From: Syncephalis fuscata
Taxonomy: Eukaryota; Zoopagomycota; Zoopagomycetes; Zoopagales; Piptocephalidaceae
Direction of reading: 5' to 3'
NCBI GenBank assembly: GCA_025786725.1
Contig: JAHLTZ010000006.1
Span: 773,043-837,042 of the forward strand
Length of the DNA: 64,000 nt
Below are positions 56,908 to 64,000 of the stretch, one piece after another. The number at the start of each line of letters is the position of its first letter. Position 1 is the stretch's first letter. The notes below the pieces were generated by a model. That model worked only from the letters and a program-made list of their open reading frames with translations, searched no databases and had not been told where the DNA came from. The position numbers and the translations under genes were made by a program.

Positions 56908-57889
56908 ATGCCGGCCATCGATTATCGTAGCATCCAAGAAACAGAGTGGATTAAAAATGCCACTTATTTCTGGGGTATTCCACTAAATCCTCGCGGTGAA
57001 ATAATTCTAGAAGAGCTCTATAATAAAACTTTTAATGATTTAGAGCAAGAGCGTATTCAATTGAGCAACATACTAAACTATTGCATACTTTCGACAATAA
57101 TTTCTTATTTGTTTATGCGCAATTTTATTGTATCCGCTAAAGCAGTTATAATGTACCGTCGGCTTCTTGCCCCGTGGTGCTGTCTTATTGCAGCATTACC
57201 AAGCATGGCTTTTCCATTGCAAAATGTTCTATTTTTATTTGAAATACGAGTTTCTTGTCGAACAACTGTCTGGTATGGCTGGTTTTCCATATCTACTGCC
57301 CAATTCTTCTACAGCATCATTTTACTTCAAAAAGCATACTTGATAGTATCTCGAAGAAAATGGATATTATATACTGGTATTCCGCTTATACTTCCACGGC
57401 TAAGCTTTGGTTTTGTCATAATGTTTTCGTCATTTGCTACTATGGACGACACTGGAGCTTGTAACATATATTACGATTTATTTATACCGTATTATTGGTT
57501 TGGGGCTACTGTAACCATCAATATGATACTCTTTTTTATATTCTGCAATGCAGCCTATAAGCAATATCGCAAGTTTGGCTCACGTGCATGGAAAAAACTG
57601 GCCCGTGACGGCATCCAAGCAATGACTATGGTTATAGTCTGCAACATTACCTGCTGCCTTTTAGTAATATTCCAAGTAAACGACGATAGGTGTGATATGT
57701 TTTTTTGGCTGGACTGGTAAGTATCGATAATTTCAACGTGTGTTTTTAACCAACTAATGCATTCACAGGGCAATTACCGCAACACTGCTAGTTAACCATT
57801 GTCGAAATATAAAAGAAGCAAAAAAAGTTTCAAATAGGCCAATAACTCGGTATATATTAAATCTATCACAAATTAAGACAGCAAAGTAA
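56908..57889 (+). CDS. Seven-helix membrane protein, GPCR-like, unknown family
   Basis: Two exons, about 56908-57718 and 57769-57889, joining in frame at WLDW/AITATLL. I start at ATG 56908 (MPAIDYRSIQETEWI); the upstream codon in the frame is TTG. About seven hydrophobic segments are visible. They include LNYCILSTIISYLFM, LLAPWCCLIAALPSMAF, STAQFFYSIILLQKAYLIV, GIPLILPRLSFGFVIMFSSF, YYWFGATVTINMILFFIF, AMTMVIVCNITCCLLVIF and AITATLLVNHC. The N-terminus has an N-glycosylation-type NAT site, and Cys residues sit in the outer loops. The C-tail is short and Lys/Asn-rich. There is no DRY or NPxxY motif and no known receptor family fits. The receptor idea is inference from topology only. Confidence 0.6.
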
Positions 57890-58113
57890 AACGGCAGGCT
57901 GTACTTCAAAGTATAGATGCATTTCAAACTGTAGCATGCCTGTTAATTAGTGCCATAGTGACTAAACAGTCATAATAGCAACTTTGTATTAATAAAATGT
58001 TGGCCATTCACGCATATTAATAAAATGATATTAAACTTTATTATTATAAATATGCTATCAACACACAAATCTGGTGCTCAACTACAGCTTTCCTACTTTC
58101 ATTCTTTATAGCA

Positions 58114-60102
58114 ATGCTGCTTTATTTAATAGCTTCGGCCGGTATTCTGCTACCTGTGCTGGTCCTGGCAGGCCTCATCGCGCTACGCACCTATTTAGTA
58201 CGCGATCGAGACAAACATCGACAAGCTATTCTTCAGCAAGTGCAAGTCCCTGACAACTGCTCACCGCTTATTGTTGGCTTCTTTCATCCCTACTGGTAAG
58301 TAAATGCAATCATACTACTTAGACCCACCTCAATAGTTGCTATGGCTAAATGATTCAATGTAGTAATGCTGGAGGCGGAGGCGAGCGTGTTCTATGGACG
58401 GCGATAGAAGCATTACTGCGACAGCATCCACATGTGGTCTGTGCTTTGTATACAGGCGATGTAGAAGTATCCAAGCAAGACATGTTGGAAAAGGCAAAGG
58501 TAATAAGAGGTTAGCCATCGTATTTAAATAGCTCTAACCATCAAAAATTAGAGCCGCTTTGATATTTCATTGCCCAGTGAACGTTTGGTCATATTGCATC
58601 TTTATGAACGGGTCTGGGTAGAAGATAAACGGTAGGTAGATTGGTACCCATCCACTACAACTTAACTATATGTAAATCAGATATCCGCGATTCACACTAT
58701 TGGGTCAAAGTGTTGGGTCTATGTTGCTTGGGTGGGAAGCGTTACGCCTTTTAATACCGGATATCTTTCTTGGTAAGCAATCGTAATACAATTTGATTTT
58801 TACTAAATCATATTAGATTCCATGGGCTATGCTTTTACTTTTCCACTTGTTAAACTGGCTGGTCGTTGTAAGATTGCTGCTTACGTTCACTATCCTACCA
58901 TTAGGTAACGAATACAAACTTATATGTATATATAGCAATGCTGATTTAACACGACTTCAACCTATACAGCACGGATATGATCAAGAAAGTGAGCGAACGT
59001 ACACAGGATTTCAACAATACCGCCAATGTGGCGGGTAGTGCTGCGCTATCTTCAGGAAAACTGCTGTAATTGTGCTGGAAATAACATAATTGGATATTGG
59101 CTAACTATTGCGGACTAGATACTATCAAACATTTGCCATGATATACGGATGGGTAGGCGCATTGGCTGATGTAGTAATGGTGAATTCTTCATGGACCAAA
59201 GGTCATATTGAATATATTTGGGGTCGACCAGCACAGACGGTTTATCCACCTTGCGACACTAGTGCATTAGGCAAGATTGAATTAGCAGGACGTCATAGAT
59301 CTATTTTATCTATTGGTCAATTTCGGTAAGTTACTATTAATGGTAACAATAATGCGTAATGACCATTTATTCTATAAATATGCACAGACCAGAAAAGAAC
59401 CACGCTTTGCAAGTGCGATCGTTTAAAAAGCTATTAGCACTAGATCCCTCGCTGAAAGATGGATCACAGCCTGCTCGTCTAGTGATGCTTGGTAGTTCTC
59501 GACATGCAGAAGACACGGATCGTATCAACAAATTAAAACAACTGACTCAACAGCTAAACATCGAGGTATTGTATTATAAATTTTACCTCTGCTCAGAGTT
59601 ACTTAAATGCACATGAATACTAGGACAATGTGGAGTTTGTCATCAATGCTTCATATGATGAACTGCTAGCTCGATTGGCCAATGCAACAATAGGTATACA
59701 TACCATGTGGAATGAGCATTTTGGAATTGGCGTTGTAGAATATATGGTGAGTGTTTGAGTGGTATCGAGTATTCAATACTAAATAGATATGCAATAGGCT
59801 GCTGGTCTAGTTCCTATTGCTCATGACTCGGCCGGTCCACGGATGGATATTGTAGTGCAACATCAAGGAAGTCGCACTGGTTTGTATTGGTTAAGCGACG
59901 CTAAACAACGATGCTAACACTAAAACTAGGCTATCTGGCCCAAGATGAAGAAGGCTTTGCCCAAGCCATGTTAACTGTTCTTCATATGCCTGAGGTGGAG
60001 CGATTGAAAATACAGCAGAATGCTCGTGATGCTTCTCAGCGTTTTAGTGCTGAATCCTTTTGTAAGGAATTTTTGGCTGCACTTGATCCGCTACTAGTTT
60101 AA
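58114..60102 (+). CDS. ALG11: ALG11 alpha-1,2-mannosyltransferase
   Basis: GDP-Man:Man3GlcNAc2-PP-dolichol alpha-1,2-mannosyltransferase, adding the fourth and fifth mannoses of the N-glycan precursor on the cytosolic face of the ER. At least nine exons. The start [20 protein letters not shown] is the membrane anchor. Then come [16 protein letters not shown] across intron 1, [52 protein letters not shown] and [17 protein letters not shown]. These are followed by [36 protein letters not shown], the GT4 glycosyltransferase motif [19 protein letters not shown] with its two Glu residues, and [11 protein letters not shown]. The final exon joins TG to [13 protein letters not shown] across a 50-base intron with a GTTTGT donor. 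All joins keep frame and the family motifs are complete. Confidence 0.93.
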
Positions 60103-63100
60103 CAATAACTTCATAACAATTGAAAATGCATTTTCAGTATAAAAACTATTCAATATAATGATACTAGCCACGCTTAGTAGCTTAACCATCCAAAACATTC
60201 CTTGTAAAAATGTCATAAAAAGTATCAATTGTTATAGTCAATCAATTATCCAATTAGCAGAACTTGATGATTATAAATAGCTATAAACTATTGCAAATAT
60301 CTAGTATATCTATTATCGTCGCCTATTATTTTGCTCTAGTTTTATTATTACTAAAGTTCACATAATCTTGTTCTATCATATAATAAACCATGCGCTACTC
60401 AAAATTGTTGTTTATTTGGCACTAGTTTTATTGGTTGTAAAGCTCAGCTTATTTCTTTCTTATTTTTCGTTGATCCATATAAACTACAGCGTTTACTTTA
60501 CTGTTCATACACTTTAGTTTGTCTACTCGTCTTATTGCATAGTTCTTTATTCTTTAGTAAACGTGCGTTATTCATTGCAGCTATCCGTTTGTTAATAGCT
60601 TTGCCAGTTGTAAAACTCCTTAACTGCTATTCATCTTTCTACTTTCATTCAATCCACTCAGTATAGCTTTCTTCTATGCCATTAATATTTGTAAATAGCA
60701 ATCTACAATTGTTTAAAGGCCACATAGTCTTTTATAGTATAAAATATACTTGTTGATCAAAATATGTCTTTTTTATTACGCCGTCTGCTATTGCATACGC
60801 TGCTACAAGTTTTTAAACTGCGTATATTCTGGTAGATCCGCGTTTTGTTTATTTTGAAATAAGGAGGAGGATCCAGCCGACAACTTTTGCTATTAATTAA
60901 TTTATATTGTCAGTTTATTTATGGCGTGGTATGTTGATAACGGTTAAATCAACGACCACTTCTATACAATACACGACAACAATCAATATAATTTGTATAT
61001 CAGTGCTGGAAAGATTGCATTTATGACTGAGAGATATTGAATTTGATTTAACGCTATTAAATACAGCTGACCAGTGTAAGAACTTTGCTTCAGCAATATC
61101 GGTTGATATTAGTTCAAATACGCGGCGACAACATCATTGAAAATCTGTATTGCCTCCGAGAAAAATGAAGTCATAATATTAGTGGATACATACAAGGCAG
61201 TCAATCTATTGTGTATAGATTTATTACAAGTAGATGCCATTATATTTACTGATACAGAAATACGCACATTTAGTAATGTAATAATATAGAATAAACCGCT
61301 AATCAGAATTAAAGCACATTGAATACTAGATATTTTGTATATATTCATTGATGGCTGGTGCTATTACAGTCAAGGATACACGCGAAAAATGCTAACTACC
61401 TTGCAGCTACTATTTTATTTAATTTCCATTTATCTAACACTGATCCACGGAGTGACACTTATTTAGCATCATCAGCAGTATTTGCAGTAGTGCTGAATGA
61501 ATTTGTCATTTTATTTCATTATTGATTAACATCACATGTACACACCGTATTACGTTGTATTTATTAAATAGTTGACTATGTTACTCTTTTGTTTAACGTA
61601 ATCAATCATGTATTATCGACAATATAACTGATAGATTTGCACTGCTTATTGACAACTTACAACTGGGAATTGATAGTATCGATGAACTGCTGTTGATTCA
61701 TAAGTAAACAGAGTAAAGTAATATGCTCCGTTGAATTAAACATATTTAAAGATAATAATAAAATTGACACAGATTCTTAATACCAAAGCCGATATGCTAT
61801 GTGGATTGATTAAACGGTGTGATAAATGGGTTGCCAGTGAAATTAGAGCATATTTTGGTAATAGTCAAGACATGTATGAGTATATTTAGTATATAGATAC
61901 AATAGCAATGCTATGGCATAAATATTTGATTAATATATTACAGGCTATGGAGCATTACGGAAAGACTATTGTGCATGTATATAGCAACTATTTTGGTATA
62001 GATTATATTGAGTTAATACGGCTATTTAAGGTTTCCAACGATGCTATGACAAAACTAGTAGTTTTGGTACTATTCTAATGCCAATGAACATTATTACAGA
62101 AAAGTATATATGAATATGTATTGGCTATTGGTCTATAATATTTGTCTGCCGACTTATAAATTATAACTATGAACGTGTCTGTTAAAGATGTAAATAAATT
62201 TTGTGGTTTTTTGCAACCATTATTGATATGTCATTTATTGGAGTTATTTTGTACATGTATCTATGACGCAATAAACCTATTTAATTCTGATGTAAACTAA
62301 ACCTTTATGTATGTAGTTTGTCTTTTGAAATTACCATAATCATTTGGCTATTGATTTATTTTAGTAAAGCTATTGAGGCATGTGTTCTGTGTGACTAGCA
62401 GCATTGCAACAATGCTGGTTAGCTAGTAGGCGTAATAGTGTAAACTACCATACAATCAGTCCTAAATATACCCCTAGTTATACGTCAACATGCATAGTGT
62501 ATATTGGTATTGCTGATATACTGTTGGCTTATAATAACAACAAGCAATTGTCAAACTGGTTAAACACATGGCATCAATATAACTGGCTAAGTTATAATAG
62601 ATGTTGCTATTGCTATACAATTACCGATGGCTAATAATAAATGCAATAATATTACTATCATTAACTAACGCAGTATACATCTACTGGTTGCAGCTAGTGT
62701 ATGCCATAATACTTTGGCTGTTTATTTCAATGCGTTAGCATGTTTATTCGGCATTATGACTAATAAACACATTGTATACGGATGTAGTTAGTGTCAATAA
62801 TGGGCACAATATGTAAACAGCTGTGTTCTTGATATGTATAATTGTATGGTGTATATAAATAGAAATCAACAATTAAACAATTGTCAATGATTAGCAGTGA
62901 ACACAAAAACATTAAACTACTGTTGTCATCAACATATAAGCAGACGTATTAGTTGGCAATAACACCATTTTAATATTACTCATGACTGTTATCAAGTCTA
63001 TAATACTTAATTGACAATGCTATACTACTAATAACGATAAAAATAGCAGAAACTCATAGCAAAACTATTATTGACATATGACCGAATAACCATTAGTTAT

Positions 63101-64000
63101 AGCGCTAGTATATATAGCTAGTTAAGTATTAGTATTCCGCACTGATTACTGATGGTTTGATTAGGCAGTATTTACAAATGCTGTTGACTAGTTGTATTAA
63201 CCGATTGGTCATAACCAATATGCTGCTATGTCAGTGTTTTATTAAGTAAATATGCTAGCAATAGCGGATTAGCACCAACATATCAGCAATATTTTATAAC
63301 TCGATAGCCATCATTATATTAGCCAGATGTCTATTAATCAAATGAAATACAGTATTGATAACAGTTAGTTATACGTTAATGAACATGTAACATCGCTATT
63401 AGCTAATTATTTGATTGTATTTACGCTATCTATTTATTGTGCATCACTAGTCATTAATGTACAGTTAGTGTTAAATATGCTGCGTAAATCATTGGCATGA
63501 TATAGCCACTGATATTAATAGTCAGCAAGTGCTATTTATACAACTTAATGCCACTATAAGGTAATGATATGTATTACAGTGTAACAACTAAGAGTTAGAA
63601 AAATGCCATTTGTATTGACAACGGCAATGGTATAATTTGTTTAATAAAATATTTTAACCAAAGCTATTGTTTATACATTATTAGTTACCAACATAAGCAT
63701 GAATATTACTATTGATTGTTGAAAATAGTATGCCAGTTATTACTAAATAGTTAGCAACCGAAATGATGCAGCTATTAGTGGTATTGGCCAATCTGCAACA
63801 TACCTACAGATAACATGAGCACTTGGTGTATACTTACCGCTAGCTATCAATCAGCCTACTGCCGTCATAAATTAGCATAAATGTCTACTTGTTTAGTAAG
63901 TGGCATCATGACATGCATTGCTACCAACCGATGACTGTTCACGAGATTTGATGTTGTACAACAGCAATGATATGACGTGCGCTCCAATGGTTAGTAATAT
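60103..64000. other. AT-rich terminal region with interrupted coding-like pieces
   Basis: About 3.9 kb with no gene I can support. Open, protein-like pieces occur on the plus strand. One at 61407-61525 reads NFHLSNTDPRSDTYLASSAV. One at about 61640-61706 reads LLIDNLQLGIDSIDELLLIH. One at about 61772-61888 reads MLCGLIKRCDKWVASEIRAY. One at about 61945-62078 reads MEHYGKTIVHVYSNYFGIDY. They have AG before them and sometimes GT after them, but the phases do not join and stops intervene. From 62.7 kb on, every frame is cut every 20-40 codons. It is either a decayed gene or element, or a real gene of very small exons that I cannot resolve. Confidence 0.35.

Noticed and set aside
1-64000. CRISPR arrays, integrated viral genes, transposase or reverse transcriptase genes
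   Set aside because: None of the reading frames shows an integrase, transposase, reverse transcriptase or capsid motif, and no regularly spaced short repeats were seen.

Overview
The window is nuclear DNA of a eukaryote with a compact, AT-rich, intron-dense genome. It most resembles an early-diverging fungus. I lean to the Zoopagomycota, for example a Syncephalis-like mycoparasite, but this is an inference from gene content and I could not run a search. Introns are mostly 45-75 bases, with GTAAGT, GTATGT or GTGAGT donors and TAG or CAG acceptors. Many exons are shorter than 120 bases, so single open reading frames often cover only part of a gene. Stop codons are standard. Recognisable genes include ARG8-type acetylornithine aminotransferase, ALG11, RRP8, DNA polymerase kappa, a GNL3/Grn1-type GTPase, a PTC7-type phosphatase, an EF-hand MscS channel and a SulP transporter.

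Layout. 0-8.3 kb: a possible truncated exon at the left edge, a SAM methyltransferase with a broken frame (minus), a small single-domain ABC ATPase (plus), and a convergent MT-A70-type methyltransferase (minus). 9.4-11.9 kb: a 13-exon protein kinase with a GC-AG intron and an 8-base exon. 12-15.5 kb: gene-poor, with dispersed repeats and relics. 15.6-20.8 kb: an intact methyltransferase paralogue and DNA polymerase kappa. 22.6-25.5 kb: two tandem secreted-protein genes with matching intron phases. 26.9-32.3 kb: a GAS2-domain cytoskeletal protein and RRP8. 33.8-40.5 kb: a tiny secreted protein, the PP2C phosphatase and the MscS channel. 41.6-52.8 kb: a Ser-rich unknown protein, the SulP transporter, an acidic unknown protein and the nucleolar GTPase. 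53.0-60.1 kb: a second tiny secreted protein, a Cys-motif protein, ARG8, a seven-helix membrane protein and ALG11. 60.1-64 kb: no convincing gene.

The genes are ordinary eukaryotic housekeeping functions (ribosome biogenesis, N-glycosylation, arginine synthesis, translesion repair, ion transport) interleaved with lineage-specific secreted and membrane proteins. No operon-like logic is expected or seen. Several otherwise well-conserved genes carry single-base frameshifts, mostly at short mononucleotide runs, which looks more like residual assembly error than mass gene decay. Exon boundaries given to the base were read from splice motifs and reading phase. Boundaries given as approximate are not resolved. 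I found no convincing tRNA, rRNA, CRISPR array, insertion sequence or viral gene.
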